64,000 nucleotides of DNA, from the NCBI GenBank assembly GCA_016647705.1, contig CM028328.1, forward strand, positions 9,275,614 through 9,339,613. The letters run 5' to 3'. This DNA is from Eucommia ulmoides (lineage: Eukaryota; Streptophyta; Magnoliopsida; Garryales; Eucommiaceae). The number at the start of each line of letters is the position of its first letter. Position 1 is the first letter of the stretch. Shown here one piece after another: positions 34,468 through 47,185 of this stretch. A program made the translations under genes and the position numbers. The notes under the pieces were generated by a model. That model did no database searches, was not told the origin of the DNA, and worked only from the letters and a program-made list of their open reading frames with translations.

Positions 34468-34565
34468 AAATGAGGGAATGAATGGAATAGTAAAATATAA
34501 TAAAATTTCTATTATAACATAATCGAAATTTTATTATATTTTATTATTTCATTCATTCTCTCGTT
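34468..34565. repeat. Long imperfect inverted repeat (about 40-bp arms)
   Basis: The left arm 34468-34507 ('gaatgaatggaatagtaaaa' core) and the right arm 34526-34565 are reverse complements with a few mismatches and an 18-bp spacer. Confidence 0.75.
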
Positions 34566-34599
34566 CTATACTAACCAAATAAGTGAATGGAATAATAAT

Positions 34600-34895
34600 T
34601 CCATTGACAATTTTATTTTATTTTTTCTCTAATTCTATTAGTTATTCAATTTCATTCCATTTCACTCTTATTTCATTATGTCCAATTAAAGGAACTTAAA
34701 AGAGCCTTTACTGTTTTAAAATTGATGTTAAAGAGAGAGAGAGAGAGAAGACAAGAGCCACCGTGGAAAATGTCCAACTTTTAATACTCCCCAACGATAA
34801 AGAGAAATTTTTTTTAACTGGAAGGTGTTCAACCAAGGCAGAAAAAAGAATAAAAATTAATCATGATAAGAAGAAAAATATAATGTCAATAAAAA

Positions 34896-34926
<31 letters not shown>

Positions 34927-35107
34927 CACAAAGAGTCTATGTTATAATAAATCAAACTAATTTAAAATTAATAATAATACGCAATTGTATGAATTTTAGA
35001 TTGAAACTTACTGGAGGAAAATGAGATTAACAGTTGGAAAAAATATTTGTACCTAGAGTGGTTCTCCACAATCAAGTAATTTCGTGCCGCTAATTCAAAA
35101 AGAGGCT
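34600..35107. other. AT-rich spacer, no gene
   Basis: Contains (GA)n near 34732 and a run of about 28 A at 34891-34918. Nothing else is supported. Confidence 0.6.
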
Positions 35108-37507
35108 TGACAATAGAATAATTAAAAATCTAAGAGGGAGGTGAATTGGATAGTAATAAAAATTTAAATAATAAATTCAAACACAAGTTATCAATTTTCT
35201 TAATTAATTATTATTTTGTCAAACAGCAAAAATGTGCTTAACTAAGCGCACACCCAAACAATAGAAAATAAAATAATGTAACACACAACAATATATCTTA
35301 GTTCGGTAAATTACTTTTACCCACATTCAGTCCCCTGAACTCTACAGGGATTCGCAATCAAATAAACCCTAATTCCTTTCACAGGTGGGAACCAAACTCT
35401 TACAATTTTTTTCGCAGTCTAAAAACTATTTTAATTCTTTTTCCGAACTCAGAATCAAACTCTAACTATCCAGATTCTTTTCGCAGGCTCATAATCAACC
35501 TTAACTATCCTGATTCTTTTCACAGACTCAGAATCATCCTATTACTCTCTCACTTTATTACATTTATCCTTTTTATAGGCTTAGGAAGAACCTTTTCTCT
35601 CTCTAATTTTATTACAAGAAGAATCACAATCTAATCTTTTCAAATTATAAAGACTAGCCTAATATTTTCAAATGATAAAGACTAGCCTAATCTTTTTGCG
35701 GACGAAAGATCGAACCCTAATTTTTTTCTCAAGCTAAAGATCAAAACCTAGCTACCCTGATTAGACATCGACTCAAACGTGTCTAATCCACTCAAATTCG
35801 CAAATACAAAAAATTAGTAAGTTTTTTCCTAGGAAAAGCTTCTACCACCTCAATATAAATATTCTCAATTAAGGTTTCGAATAATACTACGTGATAAATA
35901 CAATGTGAGGCAAACAAATCTAATTTTAAAAAATTGGTAGCGCACAAGTAGCACACAATCAATTTTTTCAATAAAAATTGTTTAAAAGATTTTCAAGAAT
36001 TAAGTTCAAAAATAATTTTTCTAAAACACCTTAACCAAATAATAAATCAATAATAATATAAGAAAGCAATAAAAAAAAACTTGGAAGGATTTCACCAGTA
36101 TTTGCTGAAAGTAATAATGATTTCGCAATAAAGAACTCAAACTGGTGATACAACAATGAGTGTCTTAGATCAAGAACTTTGAATATAATGTCACTTTATA
36201 AATCTAAGTGATAAAATCTCTCTTAGAATGATAGAAGACTGATGTTCTTGATATTTTTAATTTCAATCCTGCAAGTTTCTATAAGTAAGCCTGAAACTAG
36301 ACCTCCAACGGCTAGTTTTCAAATGTCATTGCTAAAAATGACATCTCATGATCCCATATATCATATATATATTAAAAATAAATCTTTTTCATGGAAAAAT
36401 ATTATTGGAAAAACTCATTTTGGTTCCTAAAACGTTTGTAAATCGAAATTTATAGAAATATGAATTATTTAATGACTTTAATTAAATAATATTTAATTAA
36501 ATATACCAATTAAATAGGAATCACATATTTTATGATATATAATGAAAATATTTCAAATCCCCTAAAAAACCTCCCTATGAATCTTCATAACCAAATTGGA
36601 TTGACCAGAAACATATCAGTTAACGTTTTTTTACAGAACCAATCAGTCAATCGACACCCTGTCATTGGTTGACCGACCTTTCACAATAGTCACTTAATTA
36701 ATAGTTGTGCTGGTCCAGTCGGTTGATTGATTGGACTTGAAGGCCCTTACTTCTTTCAATTTCGTCTACTGTTCTCGTTAGTCGATCAATCTATTGTTCT
36801 AGTTGACCGAATGGACCAATAGGTCACCTATTCCATTTCTAAAACACACTATTTTGGTTAGTCGACAAACCCCTTTCCTCGGTGACACACCCCGATTTTT
36901 TAGAGCCAAAAGAGTAGGAATTCGAGAAGAAGATGAAAACAAGTTTCCATTCCTCACTTTCTAAGTTCTCTAAATCCATTCATTTTGAAATGGTTTTTCA
37001 AGGGCTTTTCTAGGCGTCGGTTTTGAAAAACTTTTTGGACCTTGATTTTATGTTTAAAAAGGAGTCGTCACCTAGTATAGGTTAAATGGTTTGCTAGGTT
37101 ACCGGGATTTTTATAAATTTATTTTTATTTTAAAATGGCCTGTTGTTTTGACTTCATAACGGTTTATGCACCTGAGAGTTTTTTTAAGTTCGGGGTCAGT
37201 TATACCTCAAGACACCCATCGTAAACGATACCTTGGTCTAAATGAATATTCATTGTTAAACAATACCCAAGTAATTTTCTTTGATTTACTTAAACAAAAC
37301 AATTCCCTTTTTTTAAAAGTTTTTTCCTTTTTTATATATTTTGTCATAATGAAAGCAATAAATGTTTAATAATCTATTATGCAACTATAAATGAAAATGA
37401 AAATATTTTTTTAATTTTTTGGCATAATGAAAGCAGTAAATACTATACTATACTACACTATTCTAGGCATCGACAACCCAATAGCAATTTATAATATACA
37501 AAAATAT

Positions 37508-37815
37508 AACTGACCGAACCTTATGTAGGCTTCTGACATATCCTTGTTTTTATAAGAAATCGGGTCGACATGTAGTTCCAACATACAAGCTATACTAAAT
37601 GAAATGTTTTTATATTTTTTAGAGATCGAACCTTATATAGGTTGCCTACGTACTTTGGTGAGCAACTAAAGATCAGGTCATCACGTAGTTCGTTTTTTTA
37701 AGGTTAAAAACTACATGGTTGATTTTATTAAAGGCAACCGAATCCATATGAGCTGCCTACGTACTTTGGCGAGTAACCATAGATAAGGTCTGACGTAGTT
37801 CCTTTATTTAAGGTT
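37508..37815. repeat. Three degenerate 110-bp units in X1
   Basis: 'gaccgaaccttatgtaggct', 'gatcgaaccttatataggtt' and 'aaccgaatccatatgagctg' each lead to '(t)gcctacgtactttgg' or a variant and end in '(a)cgtagttc'. X2 has two comparable units near 59825 and 59930. Confidence 0.7.
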
Positions 37816-37976
37816 ACAAACTAGTTTTCGTTATTTTATCATTAAAACAAGACATAAACCACAACATGATGTATACATAATCGCTTTGATTTTTGTCAAG
37901 AACACCTTAACTGAATTCATTAGTTTAGTCATGTTAGTGTTTGTTTTTAAGTTGTTCAGTTAAAAAAGGAAAGAAA

Positions 37977-37980
37977 ATAC

Positions 37981-38036
<56 letters not shown>
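37977..38036. repeat. Compound palindromic microsatellite (CA)n(TA)n(TG)n
   Basis: About 24 bases of CA repeats, a short TA core and about 28 bases of TG repeats form an almost perfect palindrome within X1. Confidence 0.9.
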
Positions 38037-38037
<1 letters not shown>

Positions 38038-39155
38038 CAGTTCTACTCATAAATAAGAAAAATGGAAAGGTTTCTGAAGAAGAATCACACATATCCCTGA
38101 AGAAATAGATGCCCTCTCTTTATCTCAAGTTTTTAGCCGTAAGGGTTTGTCGGTGTAATATATATATATATATATATATATATATCCATGCTAGTCAACT
38201 ACCCTACCAAGCTGTGATCTTGACGTTTAGCACAAAGTAAATCAATTTATTAACAGTTTATATGGTTAGGTTAACAGTTATAAGAGTTCGGTTCAAAGTG
38301 TTCTTAAGAGAATCGTAGAGACTATCCACAACTCACGGTGTGATAAACATTTTGTTTAGATCCTCACATGTTCTTAGCATGTTCTCGGATGATTTAGTTC
38401 CTCATATGTTCTTAACAAGTTCTTGGATGTTCTTGACATAATCTTGAACAATTTAACATGGTTTGGTTTATGTGACATAAATTTCATGTTTTTTAGTTAT
38501 TTATAGGTTATTTAAGTTTTGTACATGAAATTAATGCATGATATCTACATGATTCTACTATGTACAAACAATATACATGAAATTTAAGACAAGATCAAGG
38601 GATGTTCAAGACACATACCTAGTTTAGGGGAGCGGTCTTTCCCTAAACAAGTACCTCTTTTTCCTTCTTGATCTTCTTGGCTTGAACTCGATTGGTTACT
38701 GTTAACTTCTTGAGTTCTTGTTCCAAGGACCTCAAGAACACCCTCCAGGATCGAATTTCAGTAGAATAAAGATGTGTTATGTCACGATCCGTCCCGGACA
38801 CCCGATATCCCGAGGATGGCGTGACGTCGACATGACATCATCTAACTAACTAACCAAACACAAGACGACAATATACAAACTTTCATTCTATACAACATAT
38901 ACATGATTCCAACTTTATAGGAGTACACCGTCCCAAATATAAGAACAACCAAACAAATCCCATAAATCTCACTTAGACTTATCTCTAACACCTCGTCAAA
39001 ATAAAATTTCTCTCCAATGACTCCATCGCGAGACCCGCATAACTCTATCTAGGTCTAGTAGGGGACCGACTGACTCCTAGCTATTTTACCTGTGAGTGTA
39101 CTGCCTTCTTAGTAAAAATATTTTATAATAATAATTCATTCTACAATGTCTAAAT

Positions 39156-41946
39156 TAAGGGTGTGCAGCGGTCGGGTTGGGGTGGTTTGGGGTAAAATCG
39201 TAGACCAAATCGATACTATGCGGTTTGGACTACTTTGAACCGTAGACCGCCCAATAGTATGCGGGTTGGGGCGGGTTGACTACTTCAATCCGTGAACCGC
39301 CCAATAATGTGCGGTTTGAGTTTCGGGTTGGACTAATAAATAGTACTTAAATAAAATAACATTTTTATTGCTTTGAAGGATGCAAGAAATAAACTAAGAT
39401 TTAATGTATATAAATAGCAACATGAAACAGCAAACAACAAACAACAAAAAAGAAAACTTCATTCATTAGTCTAAAAACAAAAACAGCAACATGAAACAAG
39501 TCAACAACAATAAATAAACCAAATAACCAAGATTTAATATAAAGAAACAGAAACAACATGAAACATCAAACAACATAAATAGCAGCATAAAAAATGAAAA
39601 CTTTATTCATCACAAAAACAGAAACAAAGGAGTAATAATCCATGTCATCAACAAATTGTAATGGTACTTGATTGTCCGCTTGTTGAACTTGAAGTCGATT
39701 GATCTAGACCTTGTCATAAATTAAATCAAATAATTAGTAAATCTAATCTCAACATTATGAACAATAAAAAAATGAATTATATAAAATAAAAAACTTACAT
39801 AATACAAACCTAATTCGATATCTTTTTCAAATTCTTCGACTTCATCCATTATATTGTAAAGAGATATTGGCACTGAAAATAATAACCAATTTTGTGCACA
39901 AACAAGACGCTCAACCATTTGAGGAGATAATGAACTACGAAATGGATCTAGTATTCGTCCCCCAGTACTAAACACAGACTCTGACGCCACAGTCGACATA
40001 GGAACAACCAATACATCACGAGCAACCATAGCCAACACTTTATATCTACTACAATTAACCTTCCACCAATCCAAAATATCAAAATTTTCATCCTTAGTCC
40101 TTTTAGGTAATTCGTTTAAATACTTTTCTACCTCAGACTCGCCACCCTTATCCATTTTTTCTTCCATAAACTCTCAAATTGTGAAGCAATTAACTTATGT
40201 AGATTTTCATTCATAATATCTAAGTCCATAATTGACGTAAATGTCACATCCCTGCTCCCACTCCCACTTTCATTTGGGTTACTTCCACCCCTGGTTTCAA
40301 CATGCGTATTTATTGACTCCATAGAAGAATAATTGTATATCGAGAAATATTTAACCATTTTGGTTGCAAAGCATTACAAAACCTCCTAAACCCATAATTT
40401 TCCACAAATCTAAAAGGCAATTCATTAATTATTATCATCTCTGCAAGAGCCTTTCTAGCGTCCTCTTGATTAAAACTTAATGCAACAAGTTGACCAGCTT
40501 CTTCCCCAATTTTTTTAGGTTTAAAACCTAATGTTGCTTGTCCCTTAAGTTGTTCTCTATAAGGATATTTAGGACAATTATGCAAATGATTTCTTAAACT
40601 ACTTGTGCCGTGAATATTTGAATTAGCACTATAAACTTTTTTACAATATTTGCATGAGGCTTTCGATTCACCCTCTATTTTAAATTCAACAAAATGAGCC
40701 CACACTTCAGATTTTTTTCTTTTATGTACCATACTTTCAGGAGGAAGCTGTCCATTCGAATCAAAATTCCCATTCGAACTATCCACTTTCACTTCATCTA
40801 TTACCGTAGTGTCCATCACTAAAAGAAAATATAAACCAAGATAAGCAAAATGAAAAACTGAAACAGAAGCTGAAACAGAAACAATAATGCAAACATAAAC
40901 AGAAACAGAAAACAGAAAATGATACAAACATAAACAGAAATAAGAGCATAATATGAACAATAAACATTACTCAGAACATAACATGAACAGTAAAAACTAA
41001 TCAGAACATAATAAGATTAGAACAGACTAAGATCGTAATAAGAACATAATATGAACAGATGCATAATTTCAAAACTAGATTTCTCAAACAGGTTCTTTGC
41101 TATCATATCCAATCCAACATTATTACAAAATATAAAGAAAATCAATAGATAACCATATTGATTTTAGGTTTAGAAAATCAAAAACAGAAAACATGAAATA
41201 AACGCAGGTTCATTCAATCAGAAACATGAAACAATAGACAGAAACAGAAACAGAGCTAAAAAATTCACCAAACAGAAACAATGCTCAATTTTTTTAGATC
41301 CTTAACGGAATATTAGTAGGAATTGCTATTTGAAATTTAAAAATTAAAAGCAGAAAATCATAAGATGGAAAGATACGTACCTATAAAGAAAAATCAGAAT
41401 CGAACTCGAATGTGTATGGAATTTAAATCGAATGTGTATAGGATTGAAATCCAAATCGAATCGAAATCGGAAGCTCGTTGTCTTCGTCTTCGAAAACGAA
41501 ATCGAAATCGAGTGTGTAGTTTGCGGTTTGCCTTCATAGGACTTCACTATTGTATTATATAGATCCAGAATCAGAAAGCATCAATGTTTCCATAATCGAA
41601 ATTGGAAATCGAAAATTTTAGGAAGGTAATTAAACATCTAGATCAAAGATTTATAGAAGGAAAAGGGAAAAGAAGATACGGGAACCCTAGCCGTCGGCAA
41701 ACATGGAATGAGAAGAATCCTTTGAACACATACCAGGCTATACGACGTCGTTTTGTCAATTATTGCGGGCGGGCGGGTCAACCCGTGAAATACACTACCC
41801 AAACCCGCGATCCGCTCTGAATCTCAGCGGGTTGGTACTGTTCACACTGCGCAATGCGCGGGTCTGTTCGGCTGGTTCAAATTTCGAATGGTTTTGGGCA
41901 GTTTGGGTTGGTTTTACGGGTTGAGCCGCCCCGTTGCACACCCCTA
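39156..41946 (-). mobile_element. hAT (Ac-like) DNA transposon, internally deleted
   Basis: Perfect 8-bp target copies GTCTAAAT flank it (39148-39155, 41947-41954). Terminal inverted repeats are TAAGGGTGTGCAGCGG at the left and TAGGGGTGTGCAACGG (complement) at the right, with G-rich 'gcgggttggg' subterminal repeats at both sides (39165-39330, 41765-41935). Length is 2,791 bp. Encoded transposase is only a BED finger and dimerisation end, so it could have moved only with help from a full-length relative. Confidence 0.93.
39721..40816 (-). pseudogene. hAT transposase remnant: BED zinc finger plus C-terminal dimerisation domain
   Basis: Starting at the ATG at 40816, the first frame holds a BED-type finger ('SEVWAHFVEF', then 'CKYCKKVY' and 'SLRNHLHNC') and 'QLVALSFNQEDARKALAEMI', ending after 'LQPKW'. 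The central catalytic part (RNase H fold with DDE residues) is missing. A second frame (to about 40170, 'MNENLHKLIASQFE') shifts by one base into a third frame that holds the hAT dimerisation domain: 'LDWWKVNCSRYKVLAMVARD', 'STVASESVFSTGGRI' and 'MVERLVCAQNWL'. The internal deletion plus the frameshift exclude an active enzyme; a truncated BED protein might still be made. Confidence 0.9.
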
Positions 41947-42124
41947 GTCTAAATGGATCAAGCATAGATATATAAACATCACATGGTTAGTAAGATAAAA
42001 TATCCATCATATAAGCAGTGAAAATAAATCAATAAGTATAAGTTCCATTCAAATCCATCTAGTATGAAATAATACCAATCACTATAATAAATAACAAATT
42101 ACCCAATATAAGTAAAACACTATA

Positions 42125-42185
42125 TCACTCTACACCACACCACATCACACCACGTTACACCACATCACATCACACCACACTACAT
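42125..42185. repeat. CACAC/CATCA short repeat in LTR B
   Basis: Variants of 'accacatcac' and 'accacaccac' are repeated about six times. Confidence 0.7.
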
Positions 42186-42274
42186 CTCGGCTAGCCATGT
42201 GATCATTTTAACCTCACGATCGGGAGTTGCAATAGCACCGTACCTCGTAGGATATGCCTTTCTAGCGGGATATA

Positions 42275-42410
42275 ACAACGCTCCGCTGGACTATGCCAGA
42301 CGGGTGAACAACGCTCCACTAGACTATGCCAAGCGGGTGAAACAACGCTCCGCTGAACTATGCCAGACGGGTGAAACAATACTCTGCTGGACTATGCCAG
42401 ACGGGTGAAA
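42275..42410. repeat. 36-bp tandem repeat in LTR B, four copies
   Basis: Each unit holds 'aacgctcc(g/a)ct', 'actatgcca' and 'gcgggtg' or 'acgggtg'. It occupies the place where LTR A has its 31-bp pair and LTR C its 'aggatgt' units. Confidence 0.85.
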
Positions 42411-42674
42411 ATCCAACACCAATCTCCAACTCACCTCAACAACAATAACTCATCTCCATCTCAACAACAACAACTCTGCCCACAATCAACCACCTCATCA
42501 AACTACAACTCAATAAATAATCAATGCTCTGCCGAAATAGATAAAATCAACAGTATCATCAAATTAATAACAACATCATCAAACTGCAAATCAATAACAT
42601 CGACCTCTATCTCTAAAACCGATTTAATCCATATATGTTATAAACTCATCAAATTTTAAGTAAACACATTTATT

Positions 42675-42679
<5 letters not shown>

Positions 42680-42740
<61 letters not shown>
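42680..42740. repeat. (AT)n microsatellite, about 60 bp
   Basis: An uninterrupted TA run lies within LTR B. Confidence 0.95.
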
Positions 42741-42743
<3 letters not shown>

Positions 42744-45161
42744 ATAGATTTTTGCAAGAAGACAGTACATTCACCTGGTTATCCGTTTTCGAAGACTTTG
42801 ACCGCCTATTCTCTACCGGTACTCCAGTGCCTGCAAATCTAATAGTGATAGGGCCTAAATTAATATTTTATGCAAACACTAACCTAATCTCGCAATACAG
42901 ACCCAAATTTCTATAATATCCTATTCCCCACCTTTTATTTATAAAAATTGTTATTCGGTTAATTTCACTCTGTTATTAATTATTGTATAAAATTTATTTA
43001 TGTGAACGGTCCCAAATTTATTATCCTGGTTAAAAAAATTTGATGTTAGAATTTAATTTAATAAACTATACTAAACTTAACGAAAAATGTTATTAAAATT
43101 AACCGTTGCGAAATTGTCACGATTACAGGAATTGTAACGCTAAATAAAATTTAATTTAACGAGAATCAATAATCGATTTAAAATTTCACCTGTTTCTGAA
43201 TCGTTAGGCGGCCACGAGATGAGTTTTGGATTTTTGGTAGGGTGGTTTCTGCAAAATCCCCCCCTCCCTTTTTTTTTCTTCTTCATTTCTTTTCTTTTTC
43301 TTAGTTTTGGCTCCTATTTCCTGTTTCGGTTCCTGTTATAGCCCCGGCCGACTACTCTCCCATTTTCTCTTTCTACTATCCACTCCGACGATCTCACTCA
43401 TCGTCGACCGCCCTACACCAACGATCACCCACACACCACGCACAACGCCATCCGACCAAACGACATACCCACATGCACACGACCGCCCAACGATCAACGC
43501 ACACAACCGACGACGACAACACACGCACATACACTGCTCTCTTTCTCTCTCTTCGTTTTCTGCTTCCACTTCCTTTTAGCCAACCCACGATGGCAACAAT
43601 CACACCCATACCACCCAACCGAACAGATCACACACCCAAACCGAAACCCACCTTCTCTCTTTCTAACTCTTCGACCAGCGACACCCACTCTACCGACGAC
43701 ACAATACACACAACCGTCGAAATTTACACACACACATCGACGATCAAAATAGAGCACCCACACACACACAACACACCCTGATCACCAACCCCACCGACAA
43801 CGGAATACACAACTCACCGTCGGCAACTAACCGACGGCTACACTCACGAATAGCACACACACGTACCGGAACCTTTGAACAGAACGCAATCACACACACA
43901 CAAACATAAGCAGAAACACACATACACACATACATACCTATAGACCCGCGCCGGCGACACCACACGACCCACCATCGTCGGACCTCTCTCTCTCTCTCTT
44001 CGTTACTGTTGTCGGTAATCAAACCCATACACCAAACATACACATCATCTCACACACACAGACCCATAGCAGCCCACACACGCACGACGAACATACAAAC
44101 CACCCTCGACAGCCGAACACCCACCGCCGGTGAACCCTTTTGCCTCCGACTCTCTCTCTCTCATTCCTTCTCTTCTCCTCTCTCTCTCTCTTCGATTTTT
44201 CTGATTGTTTCTCGACCCTTCTCCCGATTTCTATATGTATATATATGTGTGTGTATATGATCAAGTGGCCTCTCCCTCGCCATTCGTTTTCTACCATTTC
44301 TATCTATCTATCTATCTATATATATATATATAATTTACACAATCATCCCCCTCTTTTTTATTGAGATTTTAATTATACTTATTTTAATTTATTGTTTTGA
44401 AAAATTACAATTTGATCCATAAAATTTTAATCCACATAGTTAATTTACACCATCCACCCCAATATTTTCAAAATATTTTAAAACGCGATTTTAAATTATA
44501 CGTATATAAAAGATCAGGGCCTTACATGTTATTCAAGAGAATTGCTTGAAAATTCCAATACCCGAGAGTATTGCTCGAGCTTAGAAAGAGAAGCTAGGGT
44601 TCCAAGACTTGAAAATTTGAGAACCAAGCACCCCTATTTATAGGATAGGGATCTTGCGCATTCAGCCATGTGCAGGGTATCCCAAGCCCTTCCTTAAGAT
44701 CTGTTTGGAATAGGGGACTTGCTCTCTTGATTTGGTTTTGATCAACTTCGGATGAATTTTGAGGGCAATGAAAGGTTCTTAAAGATTTGGTAATCATTAT
44801 CAAATCTTTTGAAGATTTTTATAATGATTGGCAATCATTTTCAATTATTACACTCCCTTTAATCTCATTGGTTGCACATGGGTGCATTGATGGCAAGATG
44901 TGACACTTCCGGTTCGGTTTAGGGGCTAAGTACAAGTTAGTTTTATTATTTCAGTTTGGTTGCCATAAATGCTTCTAAGGTGCAATGAATTTAATCTCAA
45001 TGAGTCACTTGGAATTTAATGCTCTATGATGACTCATTACTTGGTGACCATACATTCAGTTGTTTTTGGATTTAATCGGGTTAGTTTGCCTTGTAACCGA
45101 TAGTTGGATTTCAGGATTTTTAGTTAACCCTAAGATATTTTGATAAAATATATTGATTTAA

Positions 45162-45585
45162 TGTAAGACACAATCTTGCATGTGCATATTTTAATTGCAT
45201 TTTGGAATATAAAAAATAAAAATTAGAGTCTTATATCTTATTTGAAATCTCACTTCGAAATTTTAGGGATAAAATTAATATTTCTTTTGTTTCAAGAGAA
45301 TAATTAGTATAAATAAATAAAAAATATAAACATGGTTCAAATTCGTTGCCTTCTTATATTCATATATATGTGTGTGTGTGTGTGTGTGTCAATGGACACG
45401 TGTTCAAGCCAAAAAAAAAATATTGGATAAGAATAAAATTGGATGCTTGAACCTCCACTTTCTCTCTAGATGAATTTGCTTTTATTCATTTTGGAACTCT
45501 CTCTCTCTCTCTCTCTAAACATTAAAGTCTCATCTTATCAGTAAAGGTGATGTTTTTCTTTCCTTTTGCTTTCTTTGTTTTATTT

Positions 45586-45627
<42 letters not shown>

Positions 45628-47185
45628 TTTATAGTTTTAAATAAAAATAACATCTAAATTGTGCAAAAATTAATTTATAGATCAAATTGTAAATTTTATT
45701 AAAAGTGTAATTTTTACTATTTCATTGACTAACAATATTGTCTAAAGTCAGATAATATTTTTTGTAGTAATTAAATCACGAATTGATAAATTTTATAAAA
45801 GTAACTATAATATTTTAATTGTAAAATTAATATTGGGTTGAGAAAATAAAACGCTTCATTTTAATAATTTTGTATAACGAAGAAAATCTGGGAATGAAAA
45901 ATATTACATTTTAGGGTCACGCATTATATATTAGTGTTATTTAAATAAATTTTTAGTTTAGATCCTTTGGTTATTAGGTTTGCAGGCGACGCCGACCCCA
46001 TAACTTTCTGACGATAGTATTTTTAGCGCAAAAATCGAGTTGAGTGTATTGTCTTCTATGTAAATTGACAAATTATATTTTTGTATAAATTATGGAAATA
46101 AAATATTTATTAAAATTGATTATTTTATAACGTTATGCAAATCAAGTAAATTTTCAAATGTGAAAAATGGTTTTATTATCCGACTATGCCATAGTGTGAT
46201 CCCGACAGGAGAGGATGTCCTGTGGGATGTTGTTGGTCCTAACATGAGGACATGTCCTATAGGATGTTGTATTATGACCTAACAGGAGGGTAAGTCCTAT
46301 AGGTGAATGATATCTTCTATTGTTGTTGTTGTTGACGATGATGATTATCATCGTGATATGGTGATTTTTACCATGTGTTGGTTCCTACCATTGGAGATAT
46401 TAAAATGACTCTAGCACTGATAGCCATCTTAGATGACACAGTTGTACAGGTTTCAGTACCGTCGTAACTCTCGATAGTGAGATGAAACAATCCTATAGCT
46501 AATAGGGAAATGTGTGTGCGGTATTTTATTATATATCAAAATAAATTGATTGGTTGATTTAAATGCATTGTTGAATTGCGATGATAACTGTGGAGTCTTC
46601 TTTTGCCTCAGTGTACGACTATATATCTATTATATTTTGAAAACTAGTATTTGATAATTGTACTGGATCCATAAATTGCTTTTATATTATAAAGATAGTA
46701 TACCAATAAAATATTTGGTTTCAGATGCCGCAGCTAGGAACGGGTTCGCTACTGGTGCTAGGTAAAGTCAGAGGAGGTAGTGAGTTTTATTTTAGAGGGT
46801 GTCAAGATAGTTGTTGGGAGTGAGTGGAAAAAAAATATTTTTGTAATCTTGTTACAAAATAACGAATTTGTATAAAAGTTAAGATTTTAAATTGGAAAAA
46901 ATTATTATTATTATTATATCAGAGTGTCGCAGCGGAGGCGTGGCGGTGGAGTGATTGTGTTTTTCCAATATTTCTCTTTAAAAATAGGTGGTAGAGTAGT
47001 TAGTCTTTTGGCTCTATTTCTCATTGGGAGAAACCGAGTGGCGGCCTTGGGAATCCGGGTCATTATAGTTGGTATCAGAGCGAAATTATTAGTAATACTA
47101 ATTTATTTATAAATGGTGAAATATTTGAGGTAGAATTCCTTATAGGAGAAACCAAGTAGCGGTTTTGGAAAATTAGGTCGTTACA
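45162..47185 (+). mobile_element. Element C: one LTR, primer-binding site and the tail of the other LTR
   Basis: Begins TGTAAGACACAATC (like B's TGTAAGGCCCTGATC) and ends GTCGTTACA; flanks TTTAA and TTCAA are a probable target duplication with one change. The first LTR ends GGGTCATTATA at 47067 and is followed by a primer-binding site. After about 60 bp the last 50 bp of an LTR return ('ggagaaaccaagtagcggtt' against 'gagaaaccgagtggcggcct'). So nearly the whole internal region and second LTR were deleted in one event. It belongs to the A/B family ('gctactggtgctaggtaaag' near 46752) and lies within X1. Confidence 0.75.
47069..47081 (+). other. Primer-binding site in element C
   Basis: TTGGTATCAGAGC is the canonical initiator tRNA-Met-type site, placed one base after the LTR end. 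Confidence 0.85.

Larger units (their letters stand above)
33838..34590. mobile_element. MITE-like low-complexity insertion (tentative)
   Basis: 'gtatgtttggttggatgg' near 33839 and the reverse complement of 'ctatactaaccaaataag' near 34567 look like imperfect inverted termini. Between them are a short-unit repeat and a long inverted repeat. No clear target duplication was found. Confidence 0.3.
38780..44526 (-). mobile_element. Solo LTR B (Ty3/gypsy-type), interrupted by a hAT element
   Basis: On the minus strand it runs from TGTAAGGCCCTGATC (44526) to GGATCGTGACA (38780), flanked by perfect TGTTA target copies (38775-38779, 44527-44531). Removing the hAT element and one of its target copies leaves about 2.95 kb of LTR. 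It shares with LTR A the 'ggcagtacactcacagg'-type stretch (near 39090), the 'gatcgtgaggttaaaatgat' stretch (near 42210) and the G+C-rich leader (43200-44250). Open frames in 43300-44300 are products of CA/CT-rich leader sequence. It lies inside X1. Confidence 0.85.

Noticed and set aside
42275..42410. Direct repeats considered as a CRISPR-like array
   Set aside because: Units are directly adjacent without unique spacers, and the genome is eukaryotic.
43307..44364. Cluster of open frames on both strands rich in Thr/His/Ser or Cys/Val/Trp
   Set aside because: They are the result of CA- and CT-rich simple sequence in the leader of LTR B; no domain is present and frames are open on both strands.
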